Shown: positions 8,416 through 16,917 of the stretch, piece by piece | Numbering within the stretch: position 1 is the first letter of the stretch | Layout of the letters: the number at the start of each line of letters is the position of its first letter | Source: an uncultured Marvinbryantia sp. | GTDB taxonomy: Bacteria > Bacillota > Clostridia > Lachnospirales > Lachnospiraceae | DNA: 54,993 bases | Assembly (NCBI RefSeq): GCF_905201705.1 | Contig: NZ_CAJKOX010000032.1 | Coordinates: 1 to 54,993, forward strand | Direction: 5' to 3' | Program-made: the position numbers and the translations under genes | Notes under the pieces: generated by a model | Database searches by the model: none | What the model was told of the DNA's origin: nothing | The model's input: the letters and a program-made list of their open reading frames with translations, nothing else

Positions 8416-9398
8416 TGGAGTTGAGAAAGCGTCCGCGCAGACTGCGCGGCGGGGAGAATCTGCGCAGGATGGTGCGGGAGACACGGATGGATAAAGCGTC
8501 TTTAGTATATCCGATGTTTGTGATAGATGGAGAGAACATCAAAGAAGAAATTCCCTCTATGGAGGGACAGTATCGCTACAGCGTCGACCGCATGGGCGAG
8601 TGCCTGCAGGAGCTGCTTGAGGCAGGGGTGACGTCTGTGATGCTGTTTGGCATTCCGGCGGTGAAGGATGAGGTGGGAAGCCAGGCGTATGCCGCCGACG
8701 GTATCGTGCAGCGCGCTCTGCGCTACGCAAAAGAACATTTCCCGCAGATGTACCTGATCACGGACGTCTGCATGTGCGAGTATACCTCGCACGGACACTG
8801 CGGCGTGCTTTGTGGACATGATGTTGAGAATGATAAAACGCTGGAGCTGCTTGCAAAGACCGCGCTCTCCCATGTGCAGGCGGGGGCGGATATGGTGGCG
8901 CCGTCCGATATGATGGATGGGCGCGTGCTTGCGATCCGCAATACGCTGGATGAGCACGGCTTTACGAATATTCCGATCATGTCCTATGCGGTGAAATATG
9001 CGTCTGCATTTTACGGGCCGTTCCGCGATGCGGCAGGCTCGGCGCCGTCCTTCGGGGACCGCAAGACCTACCAGATGGATTTCCACAACAGCCGCGAGGG
9101 TATTAAGGAAGCGCTGCTGGACGAGGAAGAGGGAGCGGATATCATCATGGTGAAGCCGGCGATGTCGTACCTGGACATGGTGGCAAAGGTAAAGGAAGCG
9201 GTGCATACGCCGGTTGCCTCCTACAGTGTGAGCGGCGAGTACGCGATGGTTAAGGCGGCTGCGAAGCTGGACTGGATCGACGAGGAGCGCGTGATCTGCG
9301 AGATGGCGGCGGCGGCTTACCGCGCGGGCAGCGATATTTATATCACGTATTTTGCAAAAGAGCTTGCAAAGTATATGGACGAAGGGAGAATCGGCTGA
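8415..9398 (+). CDS. hemB: Delta-aminolevulinic acid dehydratase (porphobilinogen synthase)
   Basis: HemB condenses two aminolevulinates into porphobilinogen. The 327-residue protein has the metal-binding cysteine set in DVCMCEYTSHGHCGVL near residue 118, which indicates the zinc-dependent type. The two active-site lysines are in SYAVKYASAFYGPFRD (near 195) and IIMVKPAMSYLD (near 248). Stop-start overlaps of one base join it to cobA-hemD and hemL. Gene order is not pathway order, but all steps from glutamyl-tRNA to uroporphyrinogen III are present in this run. Confidence 0.96.
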   Translation: MELRKRPRRLRGGENLRRMVRETRMDKASLVYPMFVIDGENIKEEIPSMEGQYRYSVDRMGECLQELLEAGVTSVMLFGIPAVKDEVGSQAYAADGIVQRALRYAKEHFPQMYLITDVCMCEYTSHGHCGVLCGHDVENDKTLELLAKTALSHVQAGADMVAPSDMMDGRVLAIRNTLDEHGFTNIPIMSYAVKYASAFYGPFRDAAGSAPSFGDRKTYQMDFHNSREGIKEALLDEEEGADIIMVKPAMSYLDMVAKVKEAVHTPVASYSVSGEYAMVKAAAKLDWIDEERVICEMAAAAYRAGSDIYITYFAKELAKYMDEGRIG

Positions 9399-10684
9399 TG
9401 ACAAGATCAGAGCAGCTTTTTCAGGAGGCGGTCACGCTGATGCCTGGCGGGGTGAACAGCCCGGTGCGCGCATTCGGAAGCGTGCGGGAGACGCCGCGCT
9501 TTATCGAGCGCGCGGACGGCGCATATATGACAGATGCGGACGGCAATACCTATATTGACTTTGTCGGTTCCTGGGGACCGATGATTCTGGGGCATAATCA
9601 CCCGGAGGTATTAAAAAGCGTCACGGAGACGGCGGCGAAGGGACTGAGCTTCGGCGCGGCGACGGAAAATGAAGTAAAGATGGCACGGCTGATCTCGGAG
9701 ATGGTTCCCTCTATCGAGATGGTGCGCATGGTAAACTCCGGCACGGAGGCGGTGATGAGTGCACTCAGGGCGGCGCGCGGCTTTACAGGCAGAAATAAAA
9801 TCGTGAAATTTATGGGATGCTATCATGGTCATACCGACGCGATGCTGGTGAAGGCAGGCTCCGGTGTCATGACGGCGGGCGTGCCGGACAGTGCGGGCGT
9901 ACCGGCGGGCTGTACGCAGGATACGCTGTCGGCGGTATACAACGATCTGGAGAGCGTGCGTGCATTGTTTGAGAGCTGCGGGGAGGAAATCGCCGCAGTG
10001 ATCGTGGAGCCGGTCGGCGCTAATATGGGCGTTGTGCCCCCGGTGGAGGGGTTTCTGCAGGGACTGCGCGCGCTCTGCGACAGGTACGGCAGCCTTCTTA
10101 TTTTTGACGAGGTGATCACCGGATTTCGATTAAGCGCAGGCGGAGCGCAGGAGTACTTCGGCATAAAGCCGGATCTGACTACCTTTGGAAAAATCATCGG
10201 AGCCGGGATGCCGGTGGGCGCGTACGGCGGCAGACGGGAAATCATGGAGATGGTTTCGCCCGTCGGAAGAGTTTACCAGGCGGGTACCTTAAGCGGCAAT
10301 CCGGTGGCGATGGCGGCAGGGCTTGCGCAGCTTAACATTCTGCGGAATACGCCCGGCTTCTATGAAGAGCTGAATGCAAAGGGCGACTGGTTCTACGGGG
10401 AGCTTGGAAAGATCCTGACGCATTATGGTGTGCCGCACTGTCTGAATCATATCGGCTCGCTCGGCTGCGTGTTCTTTACCGGGGAGAAGGTGCACGACTA
10501 TGCTTCGGCAAAGACGGCGGATACAGAGAGCTATGGCAGGTATTTTGCATATATGCTGAATCATGGTGTATATTTTGCACCATCGCAGTTTGAGGCAATG
10601 TTCCTCTCGGCTGCACATACCCGCAAGAAGGAGCTGGCGGATACCCTGCAGAGGGCTGAGGATTATGTTAAAGAAAATTACTGA
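9398..10684 (+). CDS. hemL: Glutamate-1-semialdehyde 2,1-aminomutase
   Basis: HemL converts glutamate-1-semialdehyde to 5-aminolevulinate with PMP/PLP. It is 428 residues, as usual. Family marks are LMPGGVNSPVRAF at the start, the SGTEAVMSALRAARG cofactor loop, the DEVITGFRL aspartate, and the PLP lysine in TTFGKIIGAGMPVGA near residue 266. It completes the C5 pathway with hemA. The next gene begins inside its last 20 bases, so the membrane protein that follows is probably on the same transcript. Confidence 0.95.
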   Translation: MTRSEQLFQEAVTLMPGGVNSPVRAFGSVRETPRFIERADGAYMTDADGNTYIDFVGSWGPMILGHNHPEVLKSVTETAAKGLSFGAATENEVKMARLISEMVPSIEMVRMVNSGTEAVMSALRAARGFTGRNKIVKFMGCYHGHTDAMLVKAGSGVMTAGVPDSAGVPAGCTQDTLSAVYNDLESVRALFESCGEEIAAVIVEPVGANMGVVPPVEGFLQGLRALCDRYGSLLIFDEVITGFRLSAGGAQEYFGIKPDLTTFGKIIGAGMPVGAYGGRREIMEMVSPVGRVYQAGTLSGNPVAMAAGLAQLNILRNTPGFYEELNAKGDWFYGELGKILTHYGVPHCLNHIGSLGCVFFTGEKVHDYASAKTADTESYGRYFAYMLNHGVYFAPSQFEAMFLSAAHTRKKELADTLQRAEDYVKENY

Positions 10685-11360
10685 GATCATTCTGGTGCCG
10701 GTCACGATACTGTTTCTCATCTCAGCAGCCGTGTACCTGACGCTGGCGTGCAGACCGCTGTATTATTTTGATATACAGCATTTAAAGATTGCGGAGGAAT
10801 CGGGTTATTCCGAGAAGGAGATCCGGGAAAACTATGATGCGCTGATCGACTACAACCTCTCGCCGCGGCAGGAAAAACTGGAATTTCCGACGCTGCCGAT
10901 GTCCAGGGAGGGGGAGATCCATTTTGGCGAGGTGAAGGTGATCTTTCAGCTCTTTTTGCGGATACTGGCAGTCACTGCGCCGCTGGTGGCGGCAGCCGTC
11001 ATTGTTTTCTGCGTGAAAAAATGGAAATTGACGTTTCTGAAATGGGCAGGACTTCTGACGCCGCTTCTTGTCGCGGTGCTTGCGATACTGATCGCCGTGG
11101 ACTGGGATCGTGCGTTTGTACTTTTCCATGAGCTGGTTTTTGCAAATGATTACTGGTTGTTCGATTCGGCGACGGATCCGGTGATCACCATTCTTCCGGA
11201 TACCTATTTCCTGCACTGCGCAGTGCTGATCCTGGCGCTGATCCTGATCGGCTCGGCAGTCTGCGTGGCCCTTTCCAGGGTGCAGTCCCTGCGCGGATAT
11301 TCCGGGATCGTAAAAGAAAAGCATAATGCGCAAAGTGCGCGGAAAAGGAGAGAAAAATGA
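10665..11360 (+). CDS. TIGR01906/DUF1461-type integral membrane protein
   Basis: This is a 231-residue membrane protein, starting at the ATG inside the 3' end of hemL (an upstream in-frame start would overlap hemL by over 100 bases). A hydrophobic segment near residues 8-26 is followed by an external region with YFDIQHLKIAEESGYS, and three more membrane segments lie in the C-terminal half (about 100-120, 128-146, 182-202). This layout matches the TIGR01906 (DUF1461) family of Firmicutes, whose function is unknown. The end is strongly basic. It overlaps pspC by four bases. Confidence 0.75.
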   Translation: MLKKITEIILVPVTILFLISAAVYLTLACRPLYYFDIQHLKIAEESGYSEKEIRENYDALIDYNLSPRQEKLEFPTLPMSREGEIHFGEVKVIFQLFLRILAVTAPLVAAAVIVFCVKKWKLTFLKWAGLLTPLLVAVLAILIAVDWDRAFVLFHELVFANDYWLFDSATDPVITILPDTYFLHCAVLILALILIGSAVCVALSRVQSLRGYSGIVKEKHNAQSARKRREK

Positions 11361-11539
11361 AAAGACTTTATAAATCGGCAGACGATAAGATGATCTGCGG
11401 CGTATGCGGCGGGATCGCAAGATATTTTAATATCGACTCGACGCTGGTCCGGCTGATCTTCGCGATTTTCGGACTCACCGGCGGCAGCGGGGTGCTTGCT
11501 TACATTATCGCGGTGATCATTATCCCGTCGGAGCCGTAG
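11357..11539 (+). CDS. Small PspC-domain membrane protein
   Basis: The 60-residue protein is almost entirely a PspC domain: KRLYKSADDKMICGVCGGIA at the N-terminus, the YFNIDSTLVRLIFAIF amphipathic part, and a C-terminal membrane helix ending IIIPSEP. In enterobacteria PspC acts in envelope stress signalling; stand-alone copies in Firmicutes are of uncertain role. It starts in an ATGA overlap with the upstream membrane protein, so the two are probably made together. Confidence 0.88.
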   Translation: MKRLYKSADDKMICGVCGGIARYFNIDSTLVRLIFAIFGLTGGSGVLAYIIAVIIIPSEP

Positions 11540-11557
11540 AGGATTTTAAAAAAAGAT

Positions 11558-11586
11558 GTATAAGCGGCGGAAAATGGACGATACTC
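11558..11586 (+). promoter_or_regulatory. Possible sigma-G-type promoter for the spore protein gene
   Basis: GTATA at 11558-11562 fits the sigma-G -35 pattern GNATR. After 17 bases GATACTC (11580-11586) matches the CATNNTA -10 pattern at five of seven positions. The predicted start is about 15 bases before the ribosome site. The spore-protein identity of the gene supports it; spacing one base shorter than in B. subtilis weakens it. Confidence 0.35.
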
Positions 11587-11618
11587 CTTAAAGAAAACAG
11601 GAAAGGGGTATGGTTTTT

Positions 11619-11807
11619 ATGCCGAAAAGCAAGAAAAAAATTGATCTGGAGAATATGGAACCGGAGGAAAAGCTGAAGTATGAGATTGCGGATGAGCTGG
11701 GACTTTTAGACCGTGTGCTGCAGGACGGCTGGCGGTCGCTGTCCGCAAAGGAGACGGGGCGCATCGGCGGTCTTATTACAAAGCGCAGACGGGAAGAAAA
11801 AGTATAG
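11619..11807 (+). CDS. Alpha/beta-type small acid-soluble spore protein
   Basis: The 62-residue product matches the DNA-binding SASP family that coats spore DNA. Key signs are KYEIADELGL, which contains the E-IA site cut by the germination protease GPR, and KETGRIGGLITKRRRE, the second conserved helix with the GG pair. It is more basic and has a longer lead than the B. subtilis proteins. Start is put at the second ATG because GAAAGGGG lies 10 bases before it; an ATG at 11610 is only one base from that site. holA starts 7 bases downstream, an odd pairing of a spore gene with a replication gene. Confidence 0.82.
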   Translation: MPKSKKKIDLENMEPEEKLKYEIADELGLLDRVLQDGWRSLSAKETGRIGGLITKRRREEKV

Positions 11808-11814
11808 GGATTAC

Positions 11815-12789
11815 ATGAAAAATCTGATACAGGATCTGAAAAATAACGATTTCAAAAATATTTATCTTCTCTTCGGGGAGGAGGACTATCTGAAAAAGCA
11901 GTATAAGCACCGTCTGCAGACGGCGCTCATCTCCCCGGAGGATACCGTAAATCTGAACTGCTACGAGGGGAAAAACATTTCTGTGAACGAGCTGATCGAC
12001 CAGGCGGAGACGCTGCCGTTCTTTGCTGAGCGGAGGCTTCTTGTCATTCAGGACAGCGGGTTCTTTAAGAGCGCCAGCGCGCAGCTCGCACAGTATCTTG
12101 AGAATGTTCCGCCCACCACGTATTTTCTTTTCGTGGAGGATGAGGTGGACAAGCGGCAGAAGCTCTACAAGGCGGTGAAGAGCCACGGCAGGATCGTGGA
12201 ATTTAAGAAGCAGACGGAGGATACGCTGTCGCGCTGGATCCTGGGGATTTTAAAAAAGGAAAACAAGAATATTACGCGCAGGGCGATGGATCTGTTTCTG
12301 GAAAAGACCGGAACGGATATGAACAATATCAGCACGGAGCTGGAAAAGCTGCTCTGCTACACCATCGACAAAGATGTGATCATGCCGGAGGACGTCGAGG
12401 AAATCTGCACGACGCAGACTGTCAACAAAATTTTTGAGATGGTGAACGCCGTTTCCGCCGGAAATAACCGCAGGGCGCTTGATCTGTACTACGATCTGCT
12501 GGCGTTAAAGGAACCGCCTATGAGGATACTGTTTCTTGTGACCCGGCAGTTCAACCAGCTTCTTCAGGTGAAGGGGCTGCGAAGCCACGGCTACGATGCG
12601 GACAGCATTGCGGAAAGGCTGGGAATGCAGCGGTTTGTCGCCCAGGGCTGCGTGCGGCAGTCGGAGCGGTTTTCTGAGGCGCAGCTAAAGCAGCTTGTCA
12701 CGCAGTGCGTGGAGACGGAGGAAGCGGTCAAGACCGGCAATTTAAATGAAAAACTCGGCGTGGAGCTGATCCTCGCGAAAAAATCATAG
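11815..12789 (+). CDS. holA: DNA polymerase III delta subunit
   Basis: HolA is the clamp-loader subunit that opens the sliding clamp. The 324-residue protein starts KNLIQDLKNNDFKNIYLLFG with the family YLLFGEEDYL, then has the NCYEGKNIS region and the LPFFAERRLLVIQD strand. The C-terminal collar domain has RRALDLYYDLLALKEPPMRIL. The start shown gives the normal N-terminus; reading further upstream would overlap the spore protein gene in another frame. The ribosome site is weak (ATAGGGAT), so translation may be coupled to the gene before. It ends just before a terminator-like hairpin. Confidence 0.93.
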   Translation: MKNLIQDLKNNDFKNIYLLFGEEDYLKKQYKHRLQTALISPEDTVNLNCYEGKNISVNELIDQAETLPFFAERRLLVIQDSGFFKSASAQLAQYLENVPPTTYFLFVEDEVDKRQKLYKAVKSHGRIVEFKKQTEDTLSRWILGILKKENKNITRRAMDLFLEKTGTDMNNISTELEKLLCYTIDKDVIMPEDVEEICTTQTVNKIFEMVNAVSAGNNRRALDLYYDLLALKEPPMRILFLVTRQFNQLLQVKGLRSHGYDADSIAERLGMQRFVAQGCVRQSERFSEAQLKQLVTQCVETEEAVKTGNLNEKLGVELILAKKS

Positions 12790-12801
12790 ACGGAAAAAGG
12801 G

Positions 12802-12862
12802 AAAAGCACTAAAAAGGGAGTTCTCACATAGACTAATAGAAACCCCTTTGAGGTGCTTTTTT
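12802..12862 (+). terminator. Hairpin between holA and sigK containing the sigK ribosome site
   Basis: AAAAGCAC (12802-12809) pairs with GTGCTTTT, and after a small internal loop AAAGGG pairs with CCCTTT; the 3' arm ends in six Ts directly before the sigK ATG. It looks like an intrinsic terminator for holA. The 3' arm contains GAGGTG (12849-12854), the likely sigK ribosome site, and the loop contains CATAGACTA (12827-12835), which fits the sigma-K -10 pattern CATANNNTA, with an AC 17 bases upstream. Confidence 0.6.
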
Positions 12863-13495
12863 ATGAAGTCTTTTCCAAAGCCGCTTACTCCCGAAGAAGA
12901 AGCCCTGTTTCTTCAGAAATATAAGGAGGGCGACCTGGAAGCGAAAAAAATTTTGATTGAGCGGAATCTGCGGCTGGTGGCGCATGTGGCAAAAAAGTAT
13001 CAGAAGCAGGGGGAGGATGGGGAGGACCTGATCGCGGTTGGAACCATCGGGCTGATAAAGGCGATCTCTACCTTTGATCACGCCAAGACCAACAAGCTGG
13101 CAACCTACGCTGCCCGATGCGTGGAAAACGAGCTTTTGATGCTGTTTCGCTCACGAAAAAAGATTGCGCGCGAGGTATCGTTAAATGAACCGATCGGAAC
13201 CGACAAGGAGGGCAATGAGATCAGCCTGATCGACGTGATCGAGGGGGAGACCATTGATGTGATCGAGCGCATGGAGCTGGATCAGAATACGCAGAAACTC
13301 TATGGTCTGCTGGAAAATGTTCTCTCAGAGCGTGAAAAAGAGATCTTAAAGCTCCGGTACGGGCTTTATGGGAAATCGGAGATGACACAGCGGGAAATTG
13401 CTGATAAAATGGGGATATCAAGATCGTATGTATCGCGGATCGAAAAGAGCGCGGTCGCGAAGCTGCGGCAGCACTTCCAGATATCGCAGGCATGA
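12863..13495 (+). CDS. sigK: Sporulation sigma factor SigK, without pro-sequence
   Basis: SigK directs late mother-cell transcription during sporulation. The 210-residue protein opens MKSFPKPLTPEEEALFLQKY and has the sigma-70 region 2 core ERNLRLVAHVAKKYQKQGED, then GEDLIAVGTIGLIKAISTF, and a region 4 helix-turn-helix with TQREIADKMGISRSYVSRIE. In B. subtilis the protein carries a cleaved N-terminal pro-peptide; here no such extension fits, because the hairpin lies directly upstream. The gene is uninterrupted, with no skin element. It has no close upstream partner; a phosphopantetheinyl transferase follows after 29 bases. Confidence 0.93.
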   Translation: MKSFPKPLTPEEEALFLQKYKEGDLEAKKILIERNLRLVAHVAKKYQKQGEDGEDLIAVGTIGLIKAISTFDHAKTNKLATYAARCVENELLMLFRSRKKIAREVSLNEPIGTDKEGNEISLIDVIEGETIDVIERMELDQNTQKLYGLLENVLSEREKEILKLRYGLYGKSEMTQREIADKMGISRSYVSRIEKSAVAKLRQHFQISQA

Positions 13496-13524
13496 CGGAC
13501 GGCGGCGTTTTATAAGGAGAGAGC

Positions 13525-14082
13525 ATGATCTATTTTTGCAGAAAAACCATAGAAAAACAGGAAAAGCATACAAAGCAGACAGAAAACGCAAGGGAGCTGC
13601 TGCTTGCCGGACTTCGTCTGGAGTACGGCATAGAGCGGCTGCCGGTGATCGCGGCGTCGGAGCTGGGAAAGCCCTACTTTCCGGAAATGCCGCAGATTTT
13701 TTTTAATTACAGTCATTGCCGGGAGGGGATCCTCTGCGGCATCAGCAGCACGCCCATCGGCGTGGATATGGAGACTGTGCGGGATTACAAAGGACCACTG
13801 GTTAAGCGGGTATGTCATGAACAGGAAGCGTCTCTTCTGCAGGAAGCAGCGCAGAAGAACCGGATGCTGACGAGAATCTGGGTGGCAAAGGAGGCGTATC
13901 TGAAATATCTCGGCACCGGCATCCGAAGCGATATGCGGCTTCTGGATATGTCTGCTGCTGTGCGGCAGGATAAGTTTACGTACGGCGGCTGTTTTCTGCG
14001 GCTCTGGGAACAGGAGGAGATCTGTATGTGCGCCTGCACAGAAGCGCCTTATCGCGGCGCACTTACACAACTGGAAATCTGA
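13525..14082 (+). CDS. 4'-phosphopantetheinyl transferase, Sfp type
   Basis: This family moves phosphopantetheine from CoA to carrier-protein serines. The 185-residue protein has the two Sfp signatures: GVDMETV near residue 75, with the magnesium-binding acid, and WVAKEAYLKYLG near 118. An FNYSHC segment (near 61) matches the usual F-N-x-S-H. It is shorter than B. subtilis Sfp, lacking much of the N-terminal part. AAGGAGAGAG gives a good ribosome site. No polyketide or peptide synthetase is nearby, so its partner could be the fatty-acid carrier protein or a distant cluster. Confidence 0.85.
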   Translation: MIYFCRKTIEKQEKHTKQTENARELLLAGLRLEYGIERLPVIAASELGKPYFPEMPQIFFNYSHCREGILCGISSTPIGVDMETVRDYKGPLVKRVCHEQEASLLQEAAQKNRMLTRIWVAKEAYLKYLGTGIRSDMRLLDMSAAVRQDKFTYGGCFLRLWEQEEICMCACTEAPYRGALTQLEI

Positions 14083-14093
14083 TTATATTTTTG

Positions 14094-14122
14094 TTGCATT
14101 TTTAAAGTATTTATGATATCAT
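14094..14122 (+). promoter_or_regulatory. Sigma-A promoter for comM
   Basis: TTGCAT (14094-14099), 17 bases, then TATCAT (14117-14122). The predicted transcript has a leader of about 110 bases before the start at 14242; I saw no clear structured RNA in it. Confidence 0.6.
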
Positions 14123-14241
14123 ATCGTTAAAATAAGTCGAAAACTTTTCTGAATCATCTGGAAATCGTGACGATCCTGTATCTTTATAGTTATGGGAATC
14201 TTTTATCACCTGCGCGCGGCAGTACGAAAGTGAAAGGGGAA

Positions 14242-15780
14242 ATGTGTTTGTTTAGTACAGTGACGTCTGCGGCTATCTTTGGCGTGGAGAGCAGACCGGT
14301 GAATGTGGAGGCGGATATTACCGACGGGCTGCCGTCGTTTGCGATGGTGGGCTTTTTGTCAACACAGGTGAAGGAGGCGCAGGAGCGCGTGCGCACTGCC
14401 CTGAAAAACAGCGGGCTTCGTATGGAGCCCAAAAGGATTACCGTCAATCTGTCGCCTGCGGACGTGAGAAAGAGCGGAACAGGCTTTGACCTTCCGATCG
14501 CGGTGGCGGTGGCTGCAGCTTACGGAAAGGTTCCGGGAGAGCGCCTTGAGGGGATTCTGATCGCCGGAGAATTAAATTTAAACGGAGAGGTGCTGCCGGT
14601 ACCGGGCATCCTGCCGATCGTGGCGGGCGCGCGGGAAAGCGGCTGTCATACCTGCATTCTTCCAAAGGCAAACGAAAAGGAGGGGGCGGTTATTTCCGGT
14701 ATCCGGATCCTTGGCGTGGAGACACTGGCAGAAACGATCGCGTACCTAAAGGGCGAACGCGCGCTGAAGCCGGCGTGCGCTTCGGAAAATGGCGCCGGGG
14801 AAGCGGAGACGCACTACGAGGATTTCGCGGAGATTGCCGGACAGGAGGCGGCGCGGCGGGCGGTGGAGGTGGCGGTGTCCGGCTTTCACAATCTGCTGAT
14901 GGTGGGACCGCCCGGCTCCGGAAAATCGATGCTTGCGCGGCGCATACCGGGGATTCTGCCGCCGCTTTCGCTGGAGGAGAAGATCGAGATTTCGAAGGTT
15001 TACAGCATCGCCGGGATGCTGAACAGGGATTGCCACCTTGTACAGCAGCGTCCGTTCCGCGCCCCGCATCACAGCATCACGGCAAAGGCGATGGCGGGAG
15101 GCGGCAACTATCCGCGTCCCGGAGAGGTAAGCCTGGCGCACAACGGCGTATTGTTTCTGGACGAGCTGCCGGAGTTTTCGCGGGAGACGCTGGAGGTGCT
15201 GCGGCAGCCGCTGGAGGAGCGCCGGGTGTGTATTTCCAGAACCAGCGGCATCTGCACTTATCCGGCAAATATTATGTTAGTTGCGGCGATGAATCCCTGT
15301 CCGTGCGGAAATTATCCTGATATTGCAAAATGCCTTTGCACGAATCATCAGGTGCGGCGGTATTTAAATCGGATCAGCTCGCCGTTTCTGGACCGCATCG
15401 ACATCACGATCGAGGTCCCGGCGCTGCAGTACCGGTCTCTGGAAGTGAAGAAAACGGCGGAGACGTCGGCGCAGATCCGGGAAAGGGTGTTAAAGGCGCG
15501 TCGGATACAGGAGCAGCGCTACAAAAATACGCCGTTTCGTTTCAACGCCGATCTCGACCAGAGCGGCATCCGCACTTACTGTCCGCTTGGCAGCACACAG
15601 GAGATGCTGATGCAGGAGGCATTTGAGAAGCTTGATCTAAGCGCACGCACGTATTACCGTATTTTGAAGGTGGCGAGGACGATCGCCGATATGATGGAAA
15701 GCGGGCGGATCGAGACGGAGCATTTGCAGGAAGCGCTTTGCTATCGCAGCATTCATAAGCGCTACTGGCTAAACCGATAG
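14242..15780 (+). CDS. comM: YifB/ComM family Mg-chelatase-like AAA+ ATPase
   Basis: ComM-type helicases help branch migration during natural transformation. The 512-residue protein has the N-terminal Lon-like fold (GVESRPVNVEADITDGLPSF), Walker A GPPGSGKSMLARR near residue 221, Walker B GVLFLDELPEF near 305, and the cysteine group NPCPCGNYPDIAKCLC near 354. The start is the ATG after GAAAGGGGA; a longer frame upstream has no ribosome site. It is followed after 13 bases by dprA, another transformation gene, a pairing common in Firmicutes. Confidence 0.93.
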   Translation: MCLFSTVTSAAIFGVESRPVNVEADITDGLPSFAMVGFLSTQVKEAQERVRTALKNSGLRMEPKRITVNLSPADVRKSGTGFDLPIAVAVAAAYGKVPGERLEGILIAGELNLNGEVLPVPGILPIVAGARESGCHTCILPKANEKEGAVISGIRILGVETLAETIAYLKGERALKPACASENGAGEAETHYEDFAEIAGQEAARRAVEVAVSGFHNLLMVGPPGSGKSMLARRIPGILPPLSLEEKIEISKVYSIAGMLNRDCHLVQQRPFRAPHHSITAKAMAGGGNYPRPGEVSLAHNGVLFLDELPEFSRETLEVLRQPLEERRVCISRTSGICTYPANIMLVAAMNPCPCGNYPDIAKCLCTNHQVRRYLNRISSPFLDRIDITIEVPALQYRSLEVKKTAETSAQIRERVLKARRIQEQRYKNTPFRFNADLDQSGIRTYCPLGSTQEMLMQEAFEKLDLSARTYYRILKVARTIADMMESGRIETEHLQEALCYRSIHKRYWLNR

Positions 15781-15793
15781 AAAGGGCGGAAAA

Positions 15794-16897
15794 TTGGAGA
15801 AGCTATACGACGAGAGAAGAGAGCTGGAGTGGTTCTGGCTCTGCAGCATTCCCGGACTTTTTGAAGCAGACCGGAAACGGCTTCTGCAGGTTTACCGGGA
15901 ACCGGGGAGATTATATACTGAGGCAAAGGGAAAAAAGGGGCTGCTTCCGGTTTTAACGGAGAAGAAGCTGCAGGCGGTGCGCAGTCACTGGGAGCTTTCC
16001 CGCGCGCAGGATGCCTATCATAAGTGGAGAGAAAAGGGAATACAATTTATTAGCTGCGAAAATCCATTGTATCCCGCACGGCTTCAGCAGATACCGGATT
16101 ACCCCTCCGGCCTGTTTTATAAAGGAGCGATGATTTCGAAGGAGGAACGCTGTGTGGCCGTCATAGGCGCGCGAATGTGCACTTATAATGGAAGAAACAC
16201 TGCACAGGAGCTTTCAAAGCGGCTTGCCCAAAACGGCGTTTCCGTGGTGAGCGGCATGGCATACGGTATCGACGCGCAGGCACAGGAGGCATGCATAAAA
16301 GCCGGCGGCAAAAGCTACGCCGTTCTTGGCTGCGGCGCGGACATCTGCTATCCGAAGGAAAACAGGGGGTTATATGAGGCGCTGGCGGATAAAGGCGGCG
16401 TTATATCAGAATTTTATCCGGGCACGGCGCCTGCCGCCTGGCATTTTCCTATGCGAAACCGTATTATCAGCGGGCTGTCCGAGATTGTAGTGGTGGTAGA
16501 GGCGCGGAAAAAAAGCGGTACGCTGATCACGGCGGATCTGGCGCTGGAGCAGGGAAGGGATGTCTATGCGTTCCCGGGACGTATGCAGGACGCTTTGAGC
16601 GCCGGATGCAACCGCCTGATCCAGGAGGGCGCGGGGATGATCACCGATATAGAGGAGTTTCTGGAAACAAATGGTTTCCTCACAAGAAAAGCCGCAAAAG
16701 AGAAAAATCCAAATCTGGTACTTGCATCGTCTGAAAAATTGGTGTATAGTTGTCTGGATTCTGATGCAAAGAACCTGCAGACGCTGGCGGAGGAGACAGA
16801 TCTTCCCATCTGGCAGCTTATGGGAGTTTTAAGCACCCTGGAGCTGAAGGGGCTTGCGTCAGAAAGCGGTAAAAATAATTATGTAAAAATGAAATGA
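15794..16897 (+). CDS. dprA: DNA-processing protein DprA
   Basis: DprA loads RecA on incoming single-stranded DNA. It uses a TTG start at 15794, placed by the AAGGGCGGA site just before it. The 367-residue protein has an N-terminal SAM-like helical part, the Rossmann core with VIGARMCTYNGRNTA, VVSGMAYGIDAQAQE and VLGCGADICYPKEN, and the HFPMRNRIISGLS motif. A C-terminal winged helix (about 305-367) is present. It sits between comM and topA, the usual order. Competence machinery genes are otherwise absent from the window, so real transformability is not shown. Confidence 0.94.
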   Translation: MEKLYDERRELEWFWLCSIPGLFEADRKRLLQVYREPGRLYTEAKGKKGLLPVLTEKKLQAVRSHWELSRAQDAYHKWREKGIQFISCENPLYPARLQQIPDYPSGLFYKGAMISKEERCVAVIGARMCTYNGRNTAQELSKRLAQNGVSVVSGMAYGIDAQAQEACIKAGGKSYAVLGCGADICYPKENRGLYEALADKGGVISEFYPGTAPAAWHFPMRNRIISGLSEIVVVVEARKKSGTLITADLALEQGRDVYAFPGRMQDALSAGCNRLIQEGAGMITDIEEFLETNGFLTRKAAKEKNPNLVLASSEKLVYSCLDSDAKNLQTLAEETDLPIWQLMGVLSTLELKGLASESGKNNYVKMK

Positions 16898-16917
16898 TTT
16901 TTACGGAGGAAATCCTG

